From Halobacteriovorax marinus (GTDB lineage: Bacteria > Bdellovibrionota > Bacteriovoracia > Bacteriovoracales > Bacteriovoracaceae), in assembly GCA_002163155.1 (NCBI GenBank), contig MAAO01000006.1, forward strand, positions 434,001-498,000: a stretch of DNA of 64,000 nt. Direction: 5' to 3'. The notes beneath the pieces were generated by a model. That model was not told the origin of the DNA. It was given only the letters and a program-made list of their open reading frames with translations, and did not search any database. Made by a program: the position numbers and the translations under genes. Shown here one piece after another: positions 52,455 to 60,417 of the stretch (positions are counted from its first letter, which is position 1; the number at the start of each line of letters is the position of its first letter).

Positions 52455-53507
52455 GTGCTCTACGATTTTTTTAAGTTTATGGCCTTTAAGATGGACGCTG
52501 AAAAGGTCCATGAATTATCAATAAAAATGCTCTCAACATTTCCTCTGGCACTTTCTGAAAGTTTTGGAGGAGATATCTCTGATCGAGATCGTTTTCAAAC
52601 AAAATTAAATTCAATGAATTGGGACTTTCCCGTTGGACTCGCAGCAGGGCTGGATAAGACCGCCAGTTGTATTGACTTCTTTTCGCGTATTCCTTTTGGA
52701 GCAGTGGAAGTGGGAACAGTTACACCTCTAGCTCAAGTGGGGAATCCAAAACCACGTCTCTTTAGATATAAGAGTGAAGAGTCCCTTAGAAATTGTATGG
52801 GCTTTAATAACCCTGGTTCTGAAGTTGTCTTATCAAATATTTTAAAGAGTGATAGAAATGGTAAAATGCTGGGAGTGAATCTCGGTAAGAATAAACTCAC
52901 AACAGCTGATGAAGCGAAGAATGATTATCTAAAACTCTACCGCTCCTTTAAAGATGTAAGTGATTACTTAGTGATCAATGTTTCTTCTCCTAATACTCCA
53001 GGGCTTAGAGATCTTCAGCGCCATGATAGTATGCGAGAGATATTCATTAATCTGGAAGAAGAGAGAAAGACTGATTCAACACCTTTATTTATTAAAATTT
53101 CACCAGACCTTCCGCTAGATTCTCTAGAGGGAATAGTTGAACTTGCTAATGAGTTTAAGCTTAGTGGGATTATTGCTACCAATACAACAATTATGGAAGA
53201 GCGTGGAGCAGGAGGAGTTTCTGGAAAACTTCTCACTGCAAAAGCCAAAATTGTGAGAGAGAGACTTCTTGAAGTGATGAAAGATCATACCTCTCTAGAC
53301 TTAATCGGAGTGGGGGGAATCTCTAGCTTTGATGATCTATGGGATTACTGGAAGAAGGGTGGCAGGGCCGCTCAGATTTATTCTTCTTTTATTTTTCAAG
53401 GACCAACAGTTCTCTTTGATATTCAAAAGAGCATTGATGAAAAATTAAATCAATATCAGTTTAAAAACCTTGAAGAGCTCTTTCTCAATATAGACCACTG
53501 CGATTAG
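52455..53507 (+). CDS. pyrD: Dihydroorotate dehydrogenase (quinone), class 2
   Basis: A protein of 350 residues starting at GTG with AAGGA 7 bases upstream. FPVGLAAGLDKTA, FGAVEVGTVTP, MGFNNPGSE, NVSSPNTPGLRDLQ with the catalytic Ser, and GVGGISS with the FMN-phosphate loop are present. The N-terminal helix pair (FKFMAFKMDAEKVHELSIKML) is the quinone-tunnel extension that marks class 2. It oxidises dihydroorotate to orotate on the membrane inner face. It lies 10 bases after the CsgG-like gene. Pyrimidine synthesis. Confidence 0.93.
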   Translation: MLYDFFKFMAFKMDAEKVHELSIKMLSTFPLALSESFGGDISDRDRFQTKLNSMNWDFPVGLAAGLDKTASCIDFFSRIPFGAVEVGTVTPLAQVGNPKPRLFRYKSEESLRNCMGFNNPGSEVVLSNILKSDRNGKMLGVNLGKNKLTTADEAKNDYLKLYRSFKDVSDYLVINVSSPNTPGLRDLQRHDSMREIFINLEEERKTDSTPLFIKISPDLPLDSLEGIVELANEFKLSGIIATNTTIMEERGAGGVSGKLLTAKAKIVRERLLEVMKDHTSLDLIGVGGISSFDDLWDYWKKGGRAAQIYSSFIFQGPTVLFDIQKSIDEKLNQYQFKNLEELFLNIDHCD

Positions 53508-53514
53508 AAAAGTA

Positions 53515-54078
53515 ATGAAAGTTTCAGATATCCCTTTTAATATGGAAGTTGAAATTCAAGAGGATCTTAGAGAAGCTCCTAAGAGTTATGACGGCATGGA
53601 AAAAGGAGTAGGTTTTCTTAAAGATGAAATGAATAAGACTACTGACGAATTAAACCTCGCTTCCATTTATTCTCTAATAGGAAACTATTCAAGAATTCTC
53701 TTAAAATTAGCAGACTCCGAAAAATTCTTAAACTTCTCTCTTGAGATTTATGAAAAACACGAGTTAAAGATTGAAGCCTTTGCCGTGAAGATTCAACTCG
53801 CTACAACTTATCTTTGGAATGAGCAATTCACTAAGGCCGACAAATTCTTCTTATCGGCAATTAAGCTTTGTGAGAAATCACAAAATGAAAAAATAAAAGA
53901 CTATTTAGATTTTGTTATACAGCACTATGGAAAGAGCAAGTTTGAGCAAAAGTGTTATCACGAAGCTAATGTTCTCTTTGTAAGGGCGATGGAGCTTAGA
54001 GTTGTTAAGGGCAATCTTGAGCTTATGGAATCAAGTCAGAAGGCCCTAACAGTAGTAAATAAATTTATAAGTAACTAG
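53515..54078 (+). CDS. TPR-like cytoplasmic protein
   Basis: A protein of 187 residues with no signal peptide and helical repeats of TPR spacing (LASIYSLIGNYSRILLKLADSEKFLNFSL, LATTYLWNEQFTKADKFFLSAIKLCEKS, KCYHEANVLFVRAMELR). It starts 7 bases after pyrD in the same direction. No enzyme motif. Expected to bind proteins; partner unknown. Its end overlaps the convergent queC gene by 14 bases. Confidence 0.6.
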   Translation: MKVSDIPFNMEVEIQEDLREAPKSYDGMEKGVGFLKDEMNKTTDELNLASIYSLIGNYSRILLKLADSEKFLNFSLEIYEKHELKIEAFAVKIQLATTYLWNEQFTKADKFFLSAIKLCEKSQNEKIKDYLDFVIQHYGKSKFEQKCYHEANVLFVRAMELRVVKGNLELMESSQKALTVVNKFISN

Positions 54079-54766
54079 GTCTCTTATCGTATTCAATAGG
54101 ATCTTCAAGCTTTGCAAGCTCAAACCCTTTGAGTCTTAGGGCACATGAATCACAAACTCCACAGGCCTTATCTCCACGAGCATAACAAGAGAAAGATGAA
54201 GCTAGGGGAGCTTTAAGTTCCACTGCTTTTTTTACAATTTCTTCTTTCTTCATATAGATCACAGGAGTCACTACTGAGATATCTCCGTCTTTTGTTCCTT
54301 CTTTAATTAGAGCATTTAGTGCTTCGTAGTAAGAAGGGCGACAATCTGGATAACCGGATGAATCTTCAAAGACAGCTCCAATGTAGATCTTCTTAGCGCC
54401 TATGACTTCAGACCATGAAACGGCCATGGCCACTATGTGAGTATTTCTAAAAGGAACGTAGCTATCTGGAATTTCTTCTGTATCACCTTCGTAGTCTTTA
54501 ACTTTGATGGAAGCATCTGTTAGTGAACTTCCACCAATTTGCGTGAGAAAACTAATGTCGATGATTTTTCTTTTATCTGCAGGAACATTGTAGAAATCAG
54601 CAATTTCGTTAAAACACTTTAGTTCGCGTGCTTGAGTTTTCTGACCGTAGTTAAGATGTAAGAAGGCCATGTGCTCATGCTTTTCATGGGCAATGGCCGC
54701 CGTTACTAATGAGTCCATTCCACCACTAACTAAAACTACTGCTAACTCTTTGGACTTATTTGACAT
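54065..54766 (-). CDS. queC: 7-cyano-7-deazaguanine synthase
   Basis: A protein of 233 residues. ATP-pyrophosphatase P-loop LVSGGMDSLVTAAIA, NYGQKTQARELKCF and the C-terminal zinc site CYARGDKACGVCDSCALR are all present. It makes preQ0, the precursor of queuosine in tRNA. GAGGAA precedes the ATG. It starts 16 bases after the phosphohexomutase gene on the same strand. No queD, queE or queF is in the window. Normal length for the family. Confidence 0.92.
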   Translation of the reverse strand: MSNKSKELAVVLVSGGMDSLVTAAIAHEKHEHMAFLHLNYGQKTQARELKCFNEIADFYNVPADKRKIIDISFLTQIGGSSLTDASIKVKDYEGDTEEIPDSYVPFRNTHIVAMAVSWSEVIGAKKIYIGAVFEDSSGYPDCRPSYYEALNALIKEGTKDGDISVVTPVIYMKKEEIVKKAVELKAPLASSFSCYARGDKACGVCDSCALRLKGFELAKLEDPIEYDKRPSYL

Positions 54767-54782
54767 GTTCTTCCTCTATTTC

Positions 54783-56552
54783 TTAGGCCTGATCTGCTCT
54801 CTCTTGGATGAAGTTTAGAAACTCTTCCGTTTTTGAGGTTGCGCGGGCTTTCTTTTCGGCCAAGCTGCCTTCTGTTTCCTGAATCATTATATAGAACTTA
54901 ATCTTTGGTTCAGTTCCAGAAGGTCTCATATAGACCTTAGTACCATTTACAAAGTTGAAACCTAAAACATTACTAGTAGGTAGGTCAAGTTTAGACACCT
55001 TAGAGTCTGTAAAAGATTTAGACTCACCAGTTGAATAATCTTCTAAGTTACTGATTTCTACTCCACATAGATCTTTAGCATCAAACTTTCTAAAAACTTC
55101 CATAATTCTAGAAATCTTCTCAGCGCCTTCTTTTCCAAAATAATTTAAGTTTAGGAGAGTCTCGTGAGAGAAGCCATACTCTTCATAAATTTTATCAAGA
55201 GCATCAACTAGGTCCATTCCTTGAAGTTTATAGTGCAGACAAAGTTCACTGAGAAGAGTGATTGAGCTCACTCCATCTTTATCTCTTACGTACTCGTGAT
55301 TTAAATAACCAAATGATTCTTCAGTGGCAAAGACAAAATTTCTCTCTGGATTTGTCTTCTCAAGTTCATTCATGCGGCCACAGATCCATTTAAAACCTGT
55401 CAGTGTGTTTTCAACTTCTACGTCGAAACTCTTAGCGATGACGTCTTGAAGGGGAGTGGTCACTATGGTTTTTACAAAGTAAGGATTGCTAGGCATTGTT
55501 CCTTGCTCTTTAAGATTCTTAAGAATGTAGTGAAGCATGAGGACACCAATTTGGTTTCCATTTAAATAAGTGATCTCACCGTTGTGCTTAAAAGCAAGTC
55601 CCACTCTATCTGTGTCAGGATCAGTTCCAAGAGCTATATCTGAATCAGTGTCTTCCATGAGTTTTACCGCAAGAGCAAGCGCTTCAGGGTTTTCAGGATT
55701 GGGTGAGCTTACAGTTGGAAATTTCTCGTCGGGAAGTTTTTGTTCTTCAACAACTAGTACACTTGAAAAGCCAAGGTTACTTAAAGCAGTTGAACAAGGA
55801 AGCAGACCTGTTCCGTGAATAGGAGTGTAGACGATTTTTAATTTTCCACCATCTTGCTTACACATGTCGGGCTTTACTGCTTTTGCGTTGATCAGCTCGT
55901 AGTAGATATTTTCTACATCTTCTCCAACCCAGTGAATAAGTCCGGTTTTTTCACCTTCAGCAAAGTCCATCGTTTTAATAGTTGAGAAGTCAGTAATAGA
56001 ATTATAGTTATTGATAATATTTTGATCGTTTGGAGGTGTGACTTGCGCCCCATCACTCCAAAAGACTTTATATCCATTGTACTCTGGTGGGTTGTGAGAG
56101 GCGGTTACCATGACGCCAGCTTGTGCTTTATGGTGTCGAACAGAGAAGCTTAAAAGAGGTACTGGATTTAATCTCTTATAAATATAGGCCTGAATATCAT
56201 TTCCGGCCAAGACAGAGGCCACTTCTTTAGCGAACTCAAATGAGAATCTTCTTGAGTCGTATGAGATGGCCACTTTAAAAGTCTTAAGACCCTCTTCAGC
56301 TCCTGCACGTCTAACTTCATTTGCAAGTGCTTGGGTGGCCTTTCTGACCGTGTAAGTATTAATTCTGTTTGTTCCCTGACCGATGATGCTTCTGATTCCG
56401 CCAGTTCCAAATTCGATATCTTTATAGAATCTCTCAGTGATTTCTTTTTCATCGTTATTATCTAAGAGAGTTTGAACTTCTTTTCTCGACTCTGCGTCGA
56501 AGTATGTATTTTGTGACCAAGCTCTAGCTCTTTCAATGGCATTGTGCTCCAT
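54783..56552 (-). CDS. Phosphoglucomutase/phosphomannomutase
   Basis: A protein of 589 residues of the alpha-D-phosphohexomutase family. The phosphoserine loop is VTASHNPPEYNGYK (Ser152), the metal loop is GTDPDTDRVG, the sugar loop is FATEESFGY, and the phosphate-binding loop MRPSGTEPKIKFY is near the C-terminus. The length fits PgcA/PGM2-type enzymes with an N-terminal helical extension. It interconverts glucose-1- and -6-phosphate, possibly mannose phosphates, for sugar nucleotide supply. GGAG is upstream of the ATG; queC follows. Confidence 0.88.
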   Translation of the reverse strand: MEHNAIERARAWSQNTYFDAESRKEVQTLLDNNDEKEITERFYKDIEFGTGGIRSIIGQGTNRINTYTVRKATQALANEVRRAGAEEGLKTFKVAISYDSRRFSFEFAKEVASVLAGNDIQAYIYKRLNPVPLLSFSVRHHKAQAGVMVTASHNPPEYNGYKVFWSDGAQVTPPNDQNIINNYNSITDFSTIKTMDFAEGEKTGLIHWVGEDVENIYYELINAKAVKPDMCKQDGGKLKIVYTPIHGTGLLPCSTALSNLGFSSVLVVEEQKLPDEKFPTVSSPNPENPEALALAVKLMEDTDSDIALGTDPDTDRVGLAFKHNGEITYLNGNQIGVLMLHYILKNLKEQGTMPSNPYFVKTIVTTPLQDVIAKSFDVEVENTLTGFKWICGRMNELEKTNPERNFVFATEESFGYLNHEYVRDKDGVSSITLLSELCLHYKLQGMDLVDALDKIYEEYGFSHETLLNLNYFGKEGAEKISRIMEVFRKFDAKDLCGVEISNLEDYSTGESKSFTDSKVSKLDLPTSNVLGFNFVNGTKVYMRPSGTEPKIKFYIMIQETEGSLAEKKARATSKTEEFLNFIQERADQA

Positions 56553-56687
56553 GTCTATTCTCCGTAATTTATTGAGTTTGATAATCCTTACAATCGGTCA
56601 TTGTGCCACTATTAAAGATAAGTGACAAGAATGACGTAGAGCAAAGTATTAAGATAGCCTTAAAAAATAGCACTGATCCATTTCAAA

Positions 56688-56717
56688 TTGTGGTCAATAC
56701 GTAAAAGCTGATATAAT
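56688..56717 (+). promoter_or_regulatory. Promoter of the ferredoxin gene
   Basis: TTGTGG (56688-56693), 18-base spacer, TATAAT (56712-56717) preceded by TGA, giving an extended -10. The start codon is 55 bases downstream behind AAGGAG. Confidence 0.6.
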
Positions 56718-56772
56718 ACTCTTAAAAACTGATAATTTTTTAAAAGTTAATTGAGAAAGAAAGGAGACCGAG

Positions 56773-57021
56773 ATGGCCAATAAGGACATGAAACACGAGA
56801 AGAATATTGCTGGTGCATGGTACTGTACTGATCCAGATGACGACAATGGAGAAGGATGTATTGCTTGTAACGTTTGTTACACAGGCGCGCCAGATTTCTT
56901 TGCTGAAGATGAAGATGGTAATGCATACATTGTGAAGCAACCAACGAATGATGAAGAAGTAGAACTGTGTACTGAGCAATTAGAAGCTTGTCCAGTAGCT
57001 TCAATCGGAAACGACGGTTAG
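56773..57021 (+). CDS. Ferredoxin, single [4Fe-4S] type
   Basis: A protein of 82 residues, acidic. Cys29, Cys32, Cys35 and Cys73 form CxxCxxC...CP (GCIACNVCYTGAP, EACPVASI), the motif of one-cluster bacterial ferredoxins; Cys18 and Cys66 are extra Cys, possibly a disulfide or alternative ligand. AAGGAG sits 6 bases before the ATG. It is a monocistronic gene with its own promoter and terminator. Electron partner unknown. Confidence 0.85.
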   Translation: MANKDMKHEKNIAGAWYCTDPDDDNGEGCIACNVCYTGAPDFFAEDEDGNAYIVKQPTNDEEVELCTEQLEACPVASIGNDG

Positions 57022-57028
57022 TTGATTT

Positions 57029-57060
57029 AAAGGGTCAATCATTGGCCCTTTTTCTTTTTT
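57029..57060 (+). terminator. Terminator of the ferredoxin gene
   Basis: AAAGGGTC/GGCCCTTT-type hairpin (57029-57051) with one mismatch and a short loop, followed by TTTTTCTTTTTT. Confidence 0.75.
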
Positions 57061-57190
57061 CTAAATTTTATATCTATAGTAAAAATTTATTTCTCTTCGC
57101 GCAATCCTAGGTTAGAATTCTAAGTACTTACTTTTTAATAAAAACCTATGGCCGATTATTTAGATTGGTTATTCTACCTAGGGGTATTAC

Positions 57191-58513
57191 GTGGATCCTA
57201 CGAATGTACAATTGGTGGGGACAGTGCTTTTTGCTGTTGCCGTCATTCACACCTTTCTTGTTTCAAAATTTGAACACATGGCACATAAGTATCCAAAGGG
57301 ATCTATTGGCGAGAATGTCTTTCACTTCTTAGGTGAAGTTGAAGCGGTATTTGGTATGTGGGCAGCAGTTCTTATTGGCTTTATGGCCGCGACTGAAGGA
57401 CTTATCGTTACAGGTGAGGACGGACACACTGTAGTAGGTGGGGCGATTCACTATCTTGAGTCTCTAAACTACACTGAGCCTGCTTTTGTTTTTGTGATTA
57501 TGTGTATCGCGGGAACGAGACCAATCATTTTATTTGCTGAGAAAATTATCTTAGCAGTTTCAAAAGTGATTCCTCTTCCAGGAAAGATGGCCTTCTATAT
57601 TTCAGCTCTTATTGTTGGACCTCTTCTAGGTTCATTTATTACTGAGCCTGCTGCGATGACTGTGACAGCTTTAATCCTGCTTGATTACTTCTACTCAAAT
57701 AAAATGTCGACAAAGTTTAAGTACGCTACTCTTGGTCTACTCTTTGTAAATATTTCAGTGGGTGGAACTCTGACTCACTTTGCAGCTCCTCCAGTATTAA
57801 TGGTTGCGGCAAAATGGCATTGGGGTCTAATGCACATGCTGACTAACTTTGGTTATAAATCAGCAATCGCTATTTTTATCTCTACACTGGTTGTTGCTTT
57901 CTTCTTTAAGAATGAATTAAGTGGTTCTCTCGAAGCGAAACAAAAACATGATAATGAAATGGTTCCTACTTGGTGGATGACTCTTTCTCATCTCGTCTTT
58001 ATGGCGTTAGTGGTTTACTCTGCTCACCATATGGTTTTCTTCATGGGTCTATTCTTATTCTTCTTAGGATTTGCAACAGTGACTCAAGAATACCAAGATG
58101 AAATTAAGCTTAAAGAATCACTACTCGTTGGTTTCTTCCTAGCGGGACTTGTGACTCTTGGAGCACAACAAGCGTGGTGGTTACAACCAATTCTAACTGA
58201 AATGGGTGATATCACTTTATTCTTTGGAGCGACTGGGCTTACAGCTATTACTGATAACGCCGCACTTACTTACTTAGGTTCACTAGTTGAACTAACAGAC
58301 TCGGCCAAGTTTAATCTTGTTGCTGGTGCCGTTGCCGGTGGTGGTCTTACGGTTATTGCCAACGCGCCAAACCCAGCTGGATTTGGGATTCTTAAAGGAT
58401 CGTTTGGTAAGGATGGAATTAGTCCTCTTGGTCTTTTGATGGGAGCTCTTTTTCCGACAATCATTGCCATGATTTGTCTTCAGGTCTTTCCAAGTTTAAT
58501 GGGTGGACATTAG
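57191..58513 (+). CDS. Putative Na+/H+ antiporter (NhaD-like, Na_H_antiport_3)
   Basis: A protein of 440 residues starting at GTG (MDPTNVQLVGTVLFAV). About 11-12 membrane segments are predicted. Motifs such as GPLLGSFITEPAAMTVTALIL and GATGLTAITDNAALTYLGSLV, with charged/polar residues in the membrane, match the Pfam Na_H_antiport_3 family of proteins. Probably exports Na+ in exchange for H+, which fits a marine or saline habitat. AGGGG is upstream of the GTG. Transcribed alone; a strong terminator follows. Ion specificity is not shown by the sequence. Confidence 0.8.
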   Translation: MDPTNVQLVGTVLFAVAVIHTFLVSKFEHMAHKYPKGSIGENVFHFLGEVEAVFGMWAAVLIGFMAATEGLIVTGEDGHTVVGGAIHYLESLNYTEPAFVFVIMCIAGTRPIILFAEKIILAVSKVIPLPGKMAFYISALIVGPLLGSFITEPAAMTVTALILLDYFYSNKMSTKFKYATLGLLFVNISVGGTLTHFAAPPVLMVAAKWHWGLMHMLTNFGYKSAIAIFISTLVVAFFFKNELSGSLEAKQKHDNEMVPTWWMTLSHLVFMALVVYSAHHMVFFMGLFLFFLGFATVTQEYQDEIKLKESLLVGFFLAGLVTLGAQQAWWLQPILTEMGDITLFFGATGLTAITDNAALTYLGSLVELTDSAKFNLVAGAVAGGGLTVIANAPNPAGFGILKGSFGKDGISPLGLLMGALFPTIIAMICLQVFPSLMGGH

Positions 58514-58544
58514 AATTTAAAAATTAAAATTCATTTTTATAATT

Positions 58545-58572
58545 AAGGACCTCTTTTTGAGGTCCTTTTTTT
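58545..58572 (+). terminator. Strong Rho-independent terminator
   Basis: AAGGACCTC (58545-58553), loop TTTTT, GAGGTCCTT (58559-58567), then further T to 58572: 9 perfect pairs with a T tail. Directly after the antiporter gene. Confidence 0.92.
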
Positions 58573-58661
58573 GTCAAAAGTGAAATATTTAAAGACCAAA
58601 AAACTACTTCTCTTTCTAAATTTTTCAAAACTATGTAGAAGCTCTCCTGGACGGAGGGAGT

Positions 58662-59216
58662 ATGAAGAAGGACAAGGGTCTACTAGAAATTACAAATCAC
58701 ATTTACATTATTAGAAATCAGAAAGTTATGCTCGATAGGGACTTAGCCGAGCTCTATGGAGTTGAGCTGAGAGTGCTTAATCAAGCAGTGAAAAGAAACA
58801 TTGAGAGGTTTCCCGAGGACTTCATGTTTCAACTAGATTCCAGTGAGTTATCTAACCTATGGTCACAAAATGTGATCATGGGTGACTTAACTACTCGAAA
58901 ATACATAACGAGGAATCCACCATATGTATTCACTGAAGCAGGATCTTTTGCTCTTTCCTTTACTCTGAGATCACAAAAGGCAATCGAGATGGGCCAATTT
59001 ATTATTCGTGCATTTACTCATTTGAGGCGCTTTATTCTAAAGAATGAAAACCTAATGATGGAGCTTAAAAATAATGATCATCTTTCTAAGACATTTTCTA
59101 ACTTTGAAAAACGAATTGAACACGATCTGTTGATACTTTATAAGAACACTTCAAAATTTGAGAAGAGGTTTATGTTTCTTGAAGATGAGATTAATAAGCT
59201 TAAGAAGGGAAAATGA
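58662..59216 (+). CDS. ORF6N-domain DNA-binding protein, copy 1
   Basis: A protein of 184 residues with the ORF6N/KilA-type DNA-binding domain: NQKVMLDRDLAELYGVELRV, LNQAVKRNIERFPEDFMFQL, then FTEAGSFALSFTLRSQKAIE. It ends with a helical C-terminal segment. ORF6N proteins occur in phages and accessory regions. It is paralogous to the gene at 59832; the segment at 119-155 is identical in both proteins. GGAGGGAG is 4-8 bases before the ATG and lies in a CTCC/GGAG hairpin that could mask it. Probably part of an accessory island; regulator or toxin-related role unknown. Confidence 0.8.
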   Translation: MKKDKGLLEITNHIYIIRNQKVMLDRDLAELYGVELRVLNQAVKRNIERFPEDFMFQLDSSELSNLWSQNVIMGDLTTRKYITRNPPYVFTEAGSFALSFTLRSQKAIEMGQFIIRAFTHLRRFILKNENLMMELKNNDHLSKTFSNFEKRIEHDLLILYKNTSKFEKRFMFLEDEINKLKKGK

Positions 59217-59236
59217 GATATTACTTTGTAATAACG

Positions 59237-59266
59237 TTTGTATGTACAAATATGGCGTTTTATGAT
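59237..59266 (+). promoter_or_regulatory. Promoter and overlapping palindromic operator of the brnTA-like operon
   Basis: TTGTAT (59238-59243), 17-base spacer, TATGAT (59261-59266). The palindrome TTTGTA-TG-TACAAA (59237-59250) covers the -35. The start codon lies 12 bases after the -10 with AAGG in between. Fits autorepression by a ribbon-helix-helix antitoxin. Confidence 0.5.
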
Positions 59267-59277
59267 AAGGTGAGTAT

Positions 59278-59520
59278 ATGTTCGAATGGGACAATAAGAA
59301 AAATGAGGAAATAAAAAAGAGGCATGGAATATCTTTTGAAGAGCTAGAAGTTTGTATCAAAATTGATAGCGTGATCATAGAAACACCAAATGAAAACAGA
59401 AATCAAAATGCCTTTCTCACTTTTTTAAATGATTATCCAATAATTGTTCCATTTGAAATTCGAGGTGATAACTACAGACTTATCACTGCCTGGCCGGATA
59501 GGAGATACAAAGATGAGTAA
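59278..59520 (+). CDS. brnT: BrnT-like toxin
   Basis: A protein of 80 residues. MFEWDNKKNEEIKKRHGISFEEL matches the N-terminal BrnT pattern (W-D-x-x-K...K-H-G-x-x-F-E), and the end YRLITAWPDRRYKDE matches the final RelE-like strand and basic tail. BrnT is a type II ribonuclease toxin; the catalytic assignment here is by pattern only. It overlaps the antitoxin gene by 8 bases with toxin first, the order usual for BrnT-BrnA. AAGG is upstream. Confidence 0.65.
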   Translation: MFEWDNKKNEEIKKRHGISFEELEVCIKIDSVIIETPNENRNQNAFLTFLNDYPIIVPFEIRGDNYRLITAWPDRRYKDE

Positions 59521-59734
59521 AGCAAGAGAACACGCTAAGAAGAAAAATTATAAAGTTGATGAAGAGATGACTAAAGAGTTTGAAAGAAGACTAAGACTCA
59601 GTAAGAAGAAGTCTGTGACGATTCGTCTTCCTGAGGAAGTGATTAGTGCTTTTAAGAGAATGTCCGGTGAGGATGGTAAGTATCAGGCGTTAATGAGAGA
59701 GGTTCTCATAGAGGCCGCTAAGAAAGAGGCCTGA
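59513..59734 (+). CDS. brnA: BrnA/CopG-like antitoxin
   Basis: A protein of 73 residues, starting at 59513 with GGAG 8 bases upstream; an earlier in-frame ATG at 59444 is inside the toxin gene. The C-terminal KKSVTIRLPEEVISAFKRM and YQALMREVLIEAAK are the ribbon-helix-helix strand and helices of CopG-type antitoxins. The N-terminal 35 residues (REHAKKKNYKVDEEM) are charged and probably wrap the toxin. The 3' end gives the 25-base repeat found again at 60379. Confidence 0.7.
   Translation: MSKAREHAKKKNYKVDEEMTKEFERRLRLSKKKSVTIRLPEEVISAFKRMSGEDGKYQALMREVLIEAAKKEA
59708..59732 (+). repeat. 25-bp direct repeat, copy 1 (antitoxin 3' end)
   Basis: This sequence, from ATAGAGGCCGCTAAG to GGCCT, is the last 8 codons of the antitoxin gene. 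An identical copy is at 60379-60403, outside any gene. Confidence 0.85.
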
Positions 59735-59831
59735 GAGAATTTCAGAAGTGAAATACTCCTTGTTTAAAGTGTAATTAACTTATCTAAAAGTTAAAAACTT
59801 CGCTAGATTCCTTCAGAGTTTTGGAGGACAG

Positions 59832-60368
59832 ATGGATAAAGAAAAGAAGTTACTAGAAATTACCAATCAAATTTACATTCTTAGAAATCAAAAAGTGATG
59901 TTAGACCGTGACCTAGCTGAGCTCTACGGAGTTGAGGTCAAAGCTTTAAATCAAGCTGTTAAACGAAATATAGAACGCTTTCCTGAAGAGTTTTGCTTTA
60001 AACTAAATTCCAATGAGTTAGCTGAATCAAAGTCACAAAATGTGACTTTGATAGATGCAAGTAACCGAAATTTCAAAGCTCCGAGAGTGTTCACAGAGCA
60101 AGGAGCTTATGCTCTGTCCTTTGTATTGAGATCAAAGAAAGCAGTGGAAGTAGGTATCTTCATTGTGAAGGCATTCACTCACTTAAGACGATTTATTTTA
60201 AAGAATGAAAATCTAATGATGGAGCTAAAAAACAACGACCATCTCTCAAAAACCTTTTCAAATTTTGAAAAAAGGATTGAGCAGGATTTAGTAGTTCTAT
60301 ATAAAAACGCATCGAAGTTTGAGAAGAGGCTTATGATTCTTGAAAGAGAGTTTCGAAAGTTAAGATGA
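59832..60368 (+). CDS. ORF6N-domain DNA-binding protein, copy 2
   Basis: A protein of 178 residues, paralogue of the product at 58662. It keeps NQKVMLDRDLAELYGVEVKA, LNQAVKRNIERFPEEFCFKL and VFTEQGAYALSFVLRSKKAVE, and shares an identical 37-residue segment in the C-terminal half (AFTHLRRFILKNENL...). The DNA encoding that segment differs at many third positions, so the identity is not a recent duplication. GGAGGA precedes the ATG. It lies after the toxin-antitoxin pair. A 25-base copy of the antitoxin tail follows its stop. Confidence 0.8.
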   Translation: MDKEKKLLEITNQIYILRNQKVMLDRDLAELYGVEVKALNQAVKRNIERFPEEFCFKLNSNELAESKSQNVTLIDASNRNFKAPRVFTEQGAYALSFVLRSKKAVEVGIFIVKAFTHLRRFILKNENLMMELKNNDHLSKTFSNFEKRIEQDLVVLYKNASKFEKRLMILEREFRKLR

Positions 60369-60378
60369 GAGAGATAAT

Positions 60379-60403
60379 ATAGAGGCCGCTAAGAAAGAGG
60401 CCT
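60379..60403 (+). repeat. 25-bp direct repeat, copy 2
   Basis: Identical to 59708-59732 but not in a gene: a relic of an antitoxin 3' end after the second ORF6N gene. Within it GAGGCC/GGCCTC (60382-60387 and 60399-60404) can form a hairpin, a possible terminator for convergent genes. Confidence 0.8.
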
Positions 60404-60417
60404 CATAAGAATTTAGA

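Noticed and set aside
59444-59512. Longer antitoxin starting at 59444
   Set aside because: It would lie inside the toxin gene and add a non-RHH stretch; the ATG at 59513 has GGAG and gives a normal size.
58545-60403. Insertion sequence or prophage remnant at the ORF6N region
   Set aside because: No transposase, integrase, terminal inverted repeats or target duplication visible, only a 25-base repeat.
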